64,000 nt of DNA from UBA5314 sp964635975 (GTDB taxonomy: Bacteria; Bacillota; Syntrophomonadia; Syntrophomonadales; Syntrophomonadaceae), in the NCBI GenBank assembly GCA_964635975.1, contig CAZWPO010000014.1, positions 14,801 through 78,800 on the forward strand, read 5' to 3'. Made by a program: the position numbers and the translations under genes. Of the stretch, positions 18,314 through 25,869 are shown one piece after another. The notes beneath the pieces were generated by a model, which saw only the letters and a program-made list of their open reading frames with translations, made no database searches and was not told the origin of the DNA. The number at the start of each line of letters is the position of its first letter. Position 1 is the first letter of the stretch.

Positions 18314-19063
18314 ATGAATGCGCAAGCCGTTGCCGATTATCTTGTTGAGTGGATCAGGGAACAGGTAAAGCAGGCAGGAGTCCGGGGCGTCGTGTTTGGC
18401 TTGAGCGGAGGAATTGATTCCGCCGTGACCGCGCTTTTAGCCAAAAAAGCTTTTCCGGATGACTGTATGGCATTAATACTGCCCTGTGCCAGCGAACTGC
18501 AGGACCGGATCGACAGCCAGGCACTTGCTGAAGAGTTCAGCATCTCCCACCGGGTTATTGATCTGGATAACGTTTATCACGCGTTTTTAACCCTGGCTGA
18601 ATCTTACCTGCGTTGTGATGGGCCAAAAGCACAGCTTCTAAAAGCCAATATGAAATCCCGCCTGAGAATGGTCGCACTGTACTATTCTGCACAAGCGCGC
18701 GATTACCTGGTGCTGGGGACCAGCAATAAGAGCGAAATAAGTGTGGGGTATTCGACCAAGTATGGTGATAGTGCTGTTGATATTCAGGTGCTGGGAGACC
18801 TGCTCAAAGATGAAGTCTATGAACTGGCCAGATATCTAAATATTCCGGATGCCATTATGAAAAAACCCCCTTCCGGAGGACTATGGCCGGGGCAAACCGA
18901 TGAGGATGAGCTGGGCGTCACTTATGAACAATTGGACAGGTATCTGCGTTCTGGCGTGGGTAAAGATTCTGTTGTAGGCCGTATAGAAGAACTAATAAAG
19001 AAGAGTGAACATAAACGCAGCCTGCCTCCTATTGCTTTTGTACCCGAGGAGTTAAGGCTATAA
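18314..19063 (+). CDS. nadE: NAD+ synthase, ammonia-type
   Basis: The 249-residue enzyme is an N-type ATP pyrophosphatase that adenylates and amidates nicotinic acid adenine dinucleotide to NAD+. The PP-loop SGGIDSAV lies at about residues 31-38, and the family segments LVLGTSNKSE, YSTKYGDSAVD and KPPSGGLWPGQTDE are present. There is no glutaminase domain, so it uses free ammonia. ATG at 18314 follows GGAGGAGGAG. It stands alone, with an inverted-repeat element 17 bp downstream. Confidence 0.92.
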   Translation: MNAQAVADYLVEWIREQVKQAGVRGVVFGLSGGIDSAVTALLAKKAFPDDCMALILPCASELQDRIDSQALAEEFSISHRVIDLDNVYHAFLTLAESYLRCDGPKAQLLKANMKSRLRMVALYYSAQARDYLVLGTSNKSEISVGYSTKYGDSAVDIQVLGDLLKDEVYELARYLNIPDAIMKKPPSGGLWPGQTDEDELGVTYEQLDRYLRSGVGKDSVVGRIEELIKKSEHKRSLPPIAFVPEELRL

Positions 19064-19080
19064 TAATTAGCATAAGCAAG

Positions 19081-19241
19081 CTAGTATAACATTCTGTATA
19101 TTCGCGCCCAAAATTTGGGCAGATTTTTCGCATTACTGCGTTGTCGTCGATCGCAATACGTCCAGTTTACTCACTCCGACGCCTTGTGCGTCAAAAAATC
19201 TGCTCCAACTTATGAACACAATATACGAAACGTTGTACTAG
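19081..19241. repeat. 161-bp inverted-repeat (MITE-like) element
   Basis: The segment begins and ends with CTAG and its two ends are imperfect inverted copies over nearly 50 bp. Left-end blocks CTAGTATAAC, GTATATT, TTTGGGCAGATTTTT match right-end blocks (as reverse complement) CTAGTACAAC, GTATATT, TTGGAGCAGATTTTT. The centre holds GC-rich sequence with GCAATACG. It has no coding capacity. It fills the space between nadE and the next gene and ends 4 bp before the latter's ribosome binding site. It is distinct from the 152-bp family. Copy number elsewhere cannot be judged here. Confidence 0.65.
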
Positions 19242-19257
19242 AGCAGGAGGAATGGCA

Positions 19258-19926
19258 TTGAATTCCAGGAAACGCATGGCTTTCATCCGCATGGCATTCG
19301 CCGTGATAGCAGTATCAGCAATAGCTTATATGGCCTGGAACCAGTTCCCAATGTTCGATTTTTGGACTATTATCGCGTTTTTTGCTCTATATCTGTCCTG
19401 GTCTGTTATCGAAACCATAATCTATCAGCCCCCGGATTCTTCAGCTCTTCAGGACGATGATCGTCAAACTTATGTTTATATGCAGGTTACGTCACTGGCG
19501 GTGCTCTTTTTTGCATTGCTCGATTTTGTATCGTTCCATTTGACGCGGTATTACCAGTTGGAACCAGAGATCATCTGGGCGGGTTTTGCGCTGTTTATTA
19601 TTTCATTCATCATACGTTATCGTGCTATACAGATGCTAGGAAAGTATTACAATCCCAGGGTGGCTGTTTACGAGAGCCATGAATTAGTCACCGAAGGCCC
19701 CTACGGATTCATAAGACATCCACTCTATTTGAGCGCTTTTTGCAGTGAAGCGGCTATTTCTATGATATTTAATTCCTGGGGGGCTATGCTGTTAGTCCTG
19801 CTGGGTGTGCTGCCAGCATTGATATACAGGATCCATGTTGAAGAAGAATTTCTCCAGGAACACTTCCGGGACAAATACGGGGAGTATAGAACGAAAACCA
19901 AGCGGCTGTTTCCGTGGATATGGTAA
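19258..19926 (+). CDS. Isoprenylcysteine carboxyl methyltransferase-like protein
   Basis: This membrane protein of about 222 residues has four to five hydrophobic segments and a C-terminal block typical of the ICMT/PEMT methyltransferase family: YYNPRVAVYESHELVTEGPY, then GFIRHPLYL, and a final EEEFLQEHFRDKYGEY. The RHP and EE elements form the SAM and substrate site in family members. Substrate unknown; bacterial members methylate diverse lipids or isoprenoids. ATG at 19252 is only one base from the AGGAGG site, so TTG at 19258 (7-base spacing) is preferred. yebC follows after 25 bp. Confidence 0.75.
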   Translation: MNSRKRMAFIRMAFAVIAVSAIAYMAWNQFPMFDFWTIIAFFALYLSWSVIETIIYQPPDSSALQDDDRQTYVYMQVTSLAVLFFALLDFVSFHLTRYYQLEPEIIWAGFALFIISFIIRYRAIQMLGKYYNPRVAVYESHELVTEGPYGFIRHPLYLSAFCSEAAISMIFNSWGAMLLVLLGVLPALIYRIHVEEEFLQEHFRDKYGEYRTKTKRLFPWIW

Positions 19927-19951
19927 GCAAGCTTAAGGAGGTATTAGCAGC

Positions 19952-20710
19952 GTGTCAGGTCATTCAAAATGGGCGAATATAAAGCATAAAAAAGCCAAAT
20001 CTGATGAAAAAAAGGGTAAGGAATTTACCAAAATCGCCAAAGAAATAACTATAGCAGTCAAGACCGGCGGCGGCGGTGATCCTGATTCCAATGCCAAACT
20101 GAAGCTGGCTATTATGAAAGCCAAGAACATCAATATGCCTAATGAGAATATTCAGCGCGCCATAAAAAAAGGAATTGGTGACGCAGGAGCAGAGGCAATT
20201 GAAGAGATAGTTTATGAGGGTTATGCGCCTGGAGGTATTGCGGTAATGCTTGAGATCGCTACCGACAACCGGAATAGGACCGCTCCCGAGATCAGGCATA
20301 TTTTTTCCAAGAATGGCGGTAATCTTGGTGAGACCGGGTGTGTAAGCTGGATGTTCAAAAGAACAGGAATAATTCGTATTGCCAGAGAAGACCTGAAAAT
20401 TGATGAAGAGGATTTTATGCTCCAACTGCTGGATATGGGTGCGGATGATATACGCGAAGAAGGCGATTTCTATGAAGTATTGACCAGCCCGGATCAGCTG
20501 CTGGATATAAAAGACGCTATGGATAAGGAAGGGTACCAGATCGAAGACGCTGATTGGGATATGCTGCCGGAAACGTCAGTAGAGATTACCGATCCCGATA
20601 TGGGACGTAGGATTCTCAAGCTCATTGATTTGATGGAAGACCACGACGATGTGCAAAATGTTTACACAAATATGAGCATTCCTGATGAAGTCCTGGAGAA
20701 AATCGGATAA
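19952..20710 (+). CDS. YebC/PmpR family regulatory protein
   Basis: The 252-residue protein has the conserved YebC start SGHSKWANIKHKK and the mid segment EGYAPGGIAVMLE, DNRNRTAPEIRH, with full family length and three-domain layout. Members act as DNA-binding regulators or, as recently shown for some, as translation factors relieving ribosome stalling. The GTG start at 19952 follows AAGGAGG. In many bacteria yebC neighbours ruvC, as it does here across the 152-bp element and the bofC-like gene. Its terminator hairpin (20732-20755) is the target site of that element. Confidence 0.93.
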   Translation: MSGHSKWANIKHKKAKSDEKKGKEFTKIAKEITIAVKTGGGGDPDSNAKLKLAIMKAKNINMPNENIQRAIKKGIGDAGAEAIEEIVYEGYAPGGIAVMLEIATDNRNRTAPEIRHIFSKNGGNLGETGCVSWMFKRTGIIRIAREDLKIDEEDFMLQLLDMGADDIREEGDFYEVLTSPDQLLDIKDAMDKEGYQIEDADWDMLPETSVEITDPDMGRRILKLIDLMEDHDDVQNVYTNMSIPDEVLEKIG

Positions 20711-20731
20711 CTGGATCGAAATAGTAGATGA

Positions 20732-20755
20732 AAAGGAAGCCTTTGGGCTTCCTTT
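20732..20755 (+). terminator. yebC terminator hairpin, copy 1 (duplicated)
   Basis: AAAGGAAGCC (20732-20741), loop TTTG, GGCTTCCTTT (20746-20755). The identical 24 bases occur again at 20908-20931, on the other side of the 152-bp element. The T-rich continuation of the original terminator follows only the second copy. Confidence 0.85.
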
Positions 20756-20907
20756 CAGGGTGTCGAAGAAGTTGACACCCTGGCAGAGCGAGCAAAAAAG
20801 GTGTAAATCGAGGCGCTCGAAAAACCAGTGATTGAGGCGTACTTATAGTACGTTGATTGAGCGGGTTTTTCGAAGCAACAAAGATATACGCCTTTTTTGA
20901 CGTTCTG
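20756..20907 (-). mobile_element. 152-bp terminator-targeting MITE, copy A
   Basis: On the plus strand the element runs from CAGGGTGTCG to GACGTTCTG; relative to copies B and C it is inverted. Its left end is itself a hairpin, CAGGGTGTC (20756-20764) and GACACCCTG (20774-20782), followed by the shared block GCAGAGCGAGCAAAAAAGGTG. Internal stems are TCGAAAAACC (20817-20826) with GGTTTTTCGA (20864-20873), enclosing CGTAC (20838-20842) with GTACG (20848-20852). It is exactly as long as copies B and C and shares their ends, but differs in the middle. It is flanked by exact 24-bp copies of the yebC terminator hairpin. Confidence 0.75.
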
Positions 20908-20935
20908 AAAGGAAGCCTTTGGGCTTCCTTTGTTG
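20908..20935 (+). terminator. yebC terminator hairpin, copy 2
   Basis: The same 24-bp hairpin as 20732-20755, here followed by TGTTGTT-like T-rich sequence. It presumably is the 3' half of the original terminator after the element inserted and duplicated the palindrome. Confidence 0.8.
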
Positions 20936-20993
20936 TTAAATAATGTATAAAACCCTGGAACCATGGGGAAAATACCATCCAGGGGTGATCTAT

Positions 20994-21563
20994 GTGAGCA
21001 AAAAGACCACCATTATTATCGGTGCTTTTTTAATTATTGGGTGCACAATTCTGGGGATGGGCATAGGAAAATTGTTTACCAGGCTTGATGATATCACCCA
21101 ACAGCAAAAACCGGTTATCAACGCAGCTGAAAAGGAAGCCCTGATTCAGCCTGATACTCAGGTTATTTTTGAGCAGCTTTATGAAAATTGCCAGCACACG
21201 GTTATTTCTTCTTTCCCCGACAGGGAGCAGATAAACGGTAAGGGAATAAAAGAGCTGCAGGGAGCATACAGCCAGGCCAATGGATACTCCATGGAGTGGA
21301 TGAACGACACTTTTGTGATTCGTCAGATCATCAATGACTGGTGCCCGCAGGACAAAGGAAAACTGCGTTTGAAAGAATATCAGAACCGGGTGGCAGTTTT
21401 TCAGGGACCGGACGCTGCCCATGACGTTCTCTTAGAAGTAACATCTATAAACATGACGGCACTACCCGACGAAGTGCGCAAGAATATCCGGGAGGGATCC
21501 ATGGAATTTATAAGCCGTGAGGAGCTCAATGATGCTCTTGAAAACCTGGACGAATATTTATAA
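20994..21563 (+). CDS. BofC-like protein with N-terminal membrane anchor
   Basis: This 189-residue protein has one N-terminal hydrophobic helix (about 6-26) followed by an extracytoplasmic domain. The C-terminal part, with LRLKEYQNRVAVFQG, LPDEVRKNIREG and SREELNDALENLDEY, resembles the BofC C-terminal domain (bypass-of-forespore C, a SpoIVB/SigK-checkpoint protein in Bacillus). The gene order bofC-ruvA-ruvB-queA-tgt is also that of Bacillus, which supports the call. A longer in-frame start at 20943 lies partly in the repeat flank; GTG at 20994 has AGGGGTGA upstream and begins just before the membrane helix. Sequence similarity is weak enough that function in this organism is not certain. Confidence 0.6.
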   Translation: MSKKTTIIIGAFLIIGCTILGMGIGKLFTRLDDITQQQKPVINAAEKEALIQPDTQVIFEQLYENCQHTVISSFPDREQINGKGIKELQGAYSQANGYSMEWMNDTFVIRQIINDWCPQDKGKLRLKEYQNRVAVFQGPDAAHDVLLEVTSINMTALPDEVRKNIREGSMEFISREELNDALENLDEYL

Positions 21564-21685
21564 CGAAAAGACCTCAAAAAGCCAGCATCGGATTATAAGC
21601 CCCGCCTGTTGCAGCTGCTTTATTGAAGCTGCTTAACAGTTTCTTCGAATGCTTAAGATTATGCGCGAACAGGCGTTTGTCTGCG

Positions 21686-21716
21686 AATAAGGCGGTATTA
21701 CCGCCTTATTTTTCTT
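21686..21716 (+). terminator. Terminator after the bofC-like gene
   Basis: Perfect 11-bp arms AATAAGGCGGT (21686-21696) and ACCGCCTTATT (21700-21710) with a three-base loop and a T-run. It separates the bofC-like gene from ruvC. Confidence 0.85.
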
Positions 21717-21796
21717 TATAGAGCTGTCAGCTAATTTTCAGGGCTTAAATTTTCAAGTAATATTAGGTGTAGATAGCAAAAAAGTGGAGAAACGAT

Positions 21797-22294
21797 ATGC
21801 TGGTTATGGGGATAGATCCTGGTACGGCCACCACTGGTTTTGGAATAGTTGAGGGCCAGGGAGCCAGGGCTAAAATGATAGACTATGGAACCATTCTGAC
21901 TCCGGCAACCATGCCTATGCCGGAGCGCCTGGTCGCCATCAACCGTGAAATGACAAATTTGATCGAAAGGTATAATCCGGCAGCTGTAGCCATTGAACAG
22001 CTGTTTTTTCACAAAAACAGCAAGACGGCTCTAAGCGTAGCCCAGAGCCGGGGGGTACTGGTGATGACTGCGGCACGGGCCGGTATAACAACTGCTGAAT
22101 ATACGCCTTTACAAGTTAAACAGGCTGTAGTAGGATATGGAAGCGCCAGCAAGAAACAGGTGCAGCTGTTGGTTCAGGCTATCCTGAATTTACCGACTCT
22201 GCCCCGGCCTGATGACGCGGCTGATGCTCTGGCCATTGCTATCTGCCACCTGCATTCTTATCGGATGAATGCGCTTTATGGGGGAGAACGTTAA
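21797..22294 (+). CDS. ruvC: Holliday junction endonuclease RuvC
   Basis: The 165-residue protein carries the RuvC acidic catalytic residues: Asp in GIDPGTATTG (about residue 7), Glu in AIEQLFF, and the Asp pair in PDDAADALA near 140. It resolves Holliday junctions with RuvAB. ATG at 21797 follows a GTGGAG site. ruvA follows with one base between the stop and start codons. Confidence 0.95.
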   Translation: MLVMGIDPGTATTGFGIVEGQGARAKMIDYGTILTPATMPMPERLVAINREMTNLIERYNPAAVAIEQLFFHKNSKTALSVAQSRGVLVMTAARAGITTAEYTPLQVKQAVVGYGSASKKQVQLLVQAILNLPTLPRPDDAADALAIAICHLHSYRMNALYGGER

Positions 22295-22295
22295 T

Positions 22296-22904
22296 ATGAT
22301 TGCCTTTATCAGGGGCCAGGTTTTTTCAACTTTGCCTGACTCAGTACTCGTAGACGTTAATGGAATTGGCTATCAGGTTTTTATCTCCAACCGGGATATC
22401 AACCGGGCACCTGCTCCCGGGCAGCAGGTGTTTTTGCATACCTTTCTTCAGGTTTCCGATAGCGAATGGAAGCTGTTTGGTTTTTTGGTCAGAGAAGAAT
22501 TAGAGCTTTTTTTACGGCTTCAGTCGATATCGGGTATGGGAGCACGAACTGCACTCAGTATACTCTCCGCTATGACACCGGAGGAATTCTACAGGGCAGT
22601 TGCCAGCCAGGATGAAAAAAGCCTGGTCCGCATTCCCGGGATTGGTAAAAAGAGCGCCCAGCGATTGCTTTTTGAAATGAAAGACAAGGTGGGGGATGTG
22701 CTTCTCCAGCAAAATGAAGCCACCCGGTCTCATGACCGGTCTCAGGCCGAGGAGCTTTTTGAGGCTCTCGAGGTGCTGGGGTACTCACGCAGCGAGATCT
22801 TGCCTCTGCTGGTTCAGCTGCAGGAAAGCGGCAATATGACATCAAGAGTCGAGGAGAACATTAAGCTGGTCTTGAAACTGAGGGCTTTACAGTTTCGAAA
22901 ATAG
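22296..22904 (+). CDS. ruvA: Holliday junction branch migration protein RuvA
   Basis: The 202-residue protein starts with the typical MIAFIRG and has the OB-fold domain, the helix-hairpin-helix pair (GMGARTALSILS and IPGIGKKSAQRLLFEMKDK) and a C-terminal RuvB-contact domain. It binds four-way junctions as a tetramer. An upstream in-frame ATG would overlap ruvC; ATG at 22296 gives the canonical protein start. GGGGGAGAA upstream serves as ribosome binding site. Confidence 0.95.
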   Translation: MIAFIRGQVFSTLPDSVLVDVNGIGYQVFISNRDINRAPAPGQQVFLHTFLQVSDSEWKLFGFLVREELELFLRLQSISGMGARTALSILSAMTPEEFYRAVASQDEKSLVRIPGIGKKSAQRLLFEMKDKVGDVLLQQNEATRSHDRSQAEELFEALEVLGYSRSEILPLLVQLQESGNMTSRVEENIKLVLKLRALQFRK

Positions 22905-22919
22905 ATCGGAGGATACAAC

Positions 22920-23960
22920 TTGCACAGCGATCGTTTAATTTCTGCCCAGATAATCAACGGTGATGACTATCAGGACAGCTCCCTGAGGCCATTGCGACTG
23001 GCTGATTACATCGGTCAGGAGAGGATCAAAGAAAACATAGAAATATTCATCACTGCTGCCAGGGAACGTCAGGAGAGTCTTGATCATGTTCTATTAAACG
23101 GGCCTCCGGGATTGGGAAAGACTACCCTGGCCAGTATAATAGCCAATGAAATAGGAAAGCCCATCCGCAAAACATCGGGACCTGCCATAGAAAGACCCGG
23201 CGACCTGGCTGCTATCCTGACTAATCTGGAACCAGGAGAAGTGCTTTTTATTGACGAAATACACCGCTTGAACCGCAGTGTCGAAGAGATACTATACCCG
23301 GCCATGGAAGATTACGTGATTGATATAGTGATAGGCAAAGGACCGGCAGCGAGGACTCTGCGCCTGGACCTTCCTCCCTTCACGCTGGTGGGAGCCACCA
23401 CCCGCCCGGGGCTTTTGAGCTCGCCTTTGAGGGACCGCTTCGGGATCAATTGCCGGCTCGATTTCTATGAAGCCGAGGACCTGACCATGATCGTACTCCG
23501 CGCCGCCAAGATACTTCAGGTTTCGCTCGAACATGAGGGCGCCATTGAAATAGCCCGCAGGTCCAGGGGCACCCCCAGGGTGGCCAACCGCTTGCTGAAG
23601 AGAGTTCGCGATTACGCTCATGTTAAAGCCGGTGGAGTGATAGATAAAACGGTCGCCCGAGCCGCCCTGGATATGCTGGATATAGATGAATGCGGCCTGG
23701 ACAACATGGATAGAATGATATTGGAAGCAATAGTAATAAAATTCGGCGGCGGCCCGGTAGGTCTGGAAACCCTGGCAGCAGCTGTATCCGAAGAAGACGA
23801 TACTTTAACCGATGTTTATGAGCCTTACCTGCTCAAGCTGGGTTTTATCCAAAAAACGCCCCGGGGCAGGATCGCGACTGAGAACACCTACCGGCATCTG
23901 GGCTTATCCAGGCCAAATGCTCAGGAACATGGCGGATTGTTTGATGAGAGAAAGTTTTAA
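22920..23960 (+). CDS. ruvB: Holliday junction helicase RuvB
   Basis: The 346-residue AAA+ motor has Walker A GPPGLGKTTLA, Walker B LFIDEIHRL, the sensor and arginine-finger segments (GATTRPGLLSSPLRDRFG) and the C-terminal winged-helix domain with RGRIATENTYRHLG. It drives branch migration with RuvA. The start is TTG at 22920, preceded by CGGAGGAT. It lies 15 bp after ruvA. Confidence 0.96.
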   Translation: MHSDRLISAQIINGDDYQDSSLRPLRLADYIGQERIKENIEIFITAARERQESLDHVLLNGPPGLGKTTLASIIANEIGKPIRKTSGPAIERPGDLAAILTNLEPGEVLFIDEIHRLNRSVEEILYPAMEDYVIDIVIGKGPAARTLRLDLPPFTLVGATTRPGLLSSPLRDRFGINCRLDFYEAEDLTMIVLRAAKILQVSLEHEGAIEIARRSRGTPRVANRLLKRVRDYAHVKAGGVIDKTVARAALDMLDIDECGLDNMDRMILEAIVIKFGGGPVGLETLAAAVSEEDDTLTDVYEPYLLKLGFIQKTPRGRIATENTYRHLGLSRPNAQEHGGLFDERKF

Positions 23961-23970
23961 ATGAGGTAAG

Positions 23971-24534
23971 ATGATGCCGCGTTTACTCCTGCACATATGC
24001 TGCGGTCCCTGCGCTACATATCCCGTCCCGGTGCTGCGCGAACAGCGATACGAATTGACCGGGTATTTTTACAATCCTAATATCCACCCCTACAGCGAGT
24101 ATCTGAGACGGGAGGAGGCCTTGCAGGCTTACGCCGCCCGAGTGGAACTGCCCGTCATATATGACAAGGCGCACGATCCTTCGACTTACCTGCGTGAAAC
24201 CTGCTTCCGGGAAAGCCAGCGTTGCCAGATCTGTTATGCCTTGCGTCTCGAACAGGCGGCCCGGGTGGCGAGACGGGGCGGCTTCGATTATTTTTCCACC
24301 ACTCTGCTGGTCAGTAAAATGCAGAAGCATTCCTTGATTAAAGAAATAGGCGAGGCAGTTGCTGAGAAATTCAAAGTCCCCTTCTTTTATCAGGATTTCC
24401 GAGAAGGATTTTCCCAAAGCGGTAAGTTATCCAGATCTATGGGTCTGTACCGCCAGCAGTACTGCGGCTGTATATTCAGCGAGTTTGAACGATATGGAGG
24501 AGCCAGGCGCCTCAAGGAAGCGGGGAATGAGTAA
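23971..24534 (+). CDS. queH: Epoxyqueuosine reductase QueH
   Basis: The 187-residue protein belongs to the DUF208/QueH family, which reduces epoxyqueuosine to queuosine in tRNA. The Cys motifs are clear: HICCGPCATYPV at the N terminus, then CFRESQRCQICY in the middle and QQYCGCIFSE near the end; these bind a 4Fe-4S cluster and a second metal. It is a non-homologous replacement for QueG. The gene sits directly upstream of queA and tgt, giving the last three queuosine steps. ATG at 23971 is followed by a second ATG; either could be used. Confidence 0.92.
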   Translation: MMPRLLLHICCGPCATYPVPVLREQRYELTGYFYNPNIHPYSEYLRREEALQAYAARVELPVIYDKAHDPSTYLRETCFRESQRCQICYALRLEQAARVARRGGFDYFSTTLLVSKMQKHSLIKEIGEAVAEKFKVPFFYQDFREGFSQSGKLSRSMGLYRQQYCGCIFSEFERYGGARRLKEAGNE

Positions 24535-24567
24535 AACGAAAGTTTTGGGTGGGGATGGAGGAATTTT

Positions 24568-24795
24568 ATGAATCCAGTCAGCACCATGGCAAAACTATTA
24601 ATAAGTATGGGTGTTCTCATTTTGGTGGCAGGTGTGATTTTACTATTGATGAGCAAGATAAATCCGGGTTCGTTCAGGCTACCCGGTGACATCTATATAA
24701 AAAGAGATGGGTTTTCCTTTTACTTTCCCATCGTAACCTGCCTGTTGATAAGCATAATTTTGAGCATACTGCTCAATCTTTTCGGTAGGAGATAA
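24568..24795 (+). CDS. DUF2905 small membrane protein
   Basis: The 75-residue protein has two hydrophobic helices separated by the conserved NPGSFRLPGDIYIKRDGFSF stretch of the DUF2905 family. Function unknown. Genes of this family are regularly found between ruvB and queA in Firmicutes, as here. ATG at 24568 follows GGATGGAGG. Confidence 0.85.
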   Translation: MNPVSTMAKLLISMGVLILVAGVILLLMSKINPGSFRLPGDIYIKRDGFSFYFPIVTCLLISIILSILLNLFGRR

Positions 24796-24816
24796 ATCCT
24801 GGTAAAGGAAACGGAT

Positions 24817-25854
24817 ATGGATATATACCAGCTTAGCAGCTACATGTTTGATTTGCCAGCGGAACGGATAGCCCAGTATCCGGTAAATCCTCGCGACCAT
24901 TCCAGGCTTCTGGTAGTTGATCGCCGTTCATCAGGTATGCAAGATAAGCACTTTTACGACCTGGTTTCATTTTTAGAGCCCGGTGATTCTCTGGTTCTTA
25001 ATGAGACCCGGGTTATTCCTGCCCGTCTGCTGGGCTATAAGGATACCGGGGCCAAAGTCGAGATACTTTTGCTGGGCAAAAATGATAACAAATGGAACGC
25101 GCTGGTCAAACCGGCGCGCCGTTTAAAAAAGGGGCATAAGGTCTATCTCTCACCCGGGCGGCCCGAATTAATTGAAATAGTTGACGAAACCGGCATCGAT
25201 GGCGGCAGAGTGGTGGCTTTTCGCAACTGCAGCAGCGATGAGGATATAATTGAACAGATGGGCCATATTCCACTTCCGCCCTATATCAACCGTCCTGATG
25301 AAAGCGATGACAGGGTCAGCTATCAAACTGTTTATGCCAGGCGAAGAGGTTCTGCAGCCGCACCCACGGCTGGCCTTCATTTTACTCCTCATCTCCTTGG
25401 ACAACTGGAGGGCAAGGGAGTCAATATGGTAAAAATAACTCTGCATGTAGGTTTGGGCACGTTTCGTCCCGTATCCAGTGAAGATATCAGGCAGCATGTC
25501 ATGCACAGCGAACATTACTATCTAGGGCAGGAAGAAGCCAGTATTCTGAACGCGACACGAAATGCCGGGAAAAAAATCGTGGCGGTCGGCACGACGGTGG
25601 TCAGGACGTTGGAAACATTGTATAATGGTCAGGGTTTTCATTCGGGAGAGGGAGAAACCAATATTTTTATTTATCCCGGTTATAAATTCAGGGCAATCGA
25701 TGCGTTAATCACCAACTTTCATCTGCCAGGATCGTCACTGCTTATGCTGGTGAGTGCTTTTGCAGGCTGGAAGAATGCCCGGGAGGCATATCAACACGCT
25801 CTGGATCATGGCTATCGCTTTTTCAGTTACGGAGATGCCATGTTGATTATATGA
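24817..25854 (+). CDS. queA: tRNA preQ1(34) ribosyltransferase-isomerase QueA
   Basis: The 345-residue enzyme transfers and isomerises the ribosyl part of SAM onto preQ1 in tRNA to give epoxyqueuosine. Conserved segments include FDLPAERIAQYP, LNETRVIPARL, AAPTAGLHFT, HVGLGTFRPV and NFHLPGSSLLMLV. ATG at 24817 is used; AAAGGAAAC lies upstream. tgt follows after 15 bp. Confidence 0.96.
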   Translation: MDIYQLSSYMFDLPAERIAQYPVNPRDHSRLLVVDRRSSGMQDKHFYDLVSFLEPGDSLVLNETRVIPARLLGYKDTGAKVEILLLGKNDNKWNALVKPARRLKKGHKVYLSPGRPELIEIVDETGIDGGRVVAFRNCSSDEDIIEQMGHIPLPPYINRPDESDDRVSYQTVYARRRGSAAAPTAGLHFTPHLLGQLEGKGVNMVKITLHVGLGTFRPVSSEDIRQHVMHSEHYYLGQEEASILNATRNAGKKIVAVGTTVVRTLETLYNGQGFHSGEGETNIFIYPGYKFRAIDALITNFHLPGSSLLMLVSAFAGWKNAREAYQHALDHGYRFFSYGDAMLII

Positions 25855-25869
25855 GGAACAGGTGAAGCA

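Noticed and set aside
20622..20978. Minus-strand reading frame across the yebC end and copy A element
   Set aside because: It spans a terminator hairpin, a repeat and part of yebC in antisense; no family resemblance or ribosome binding site.
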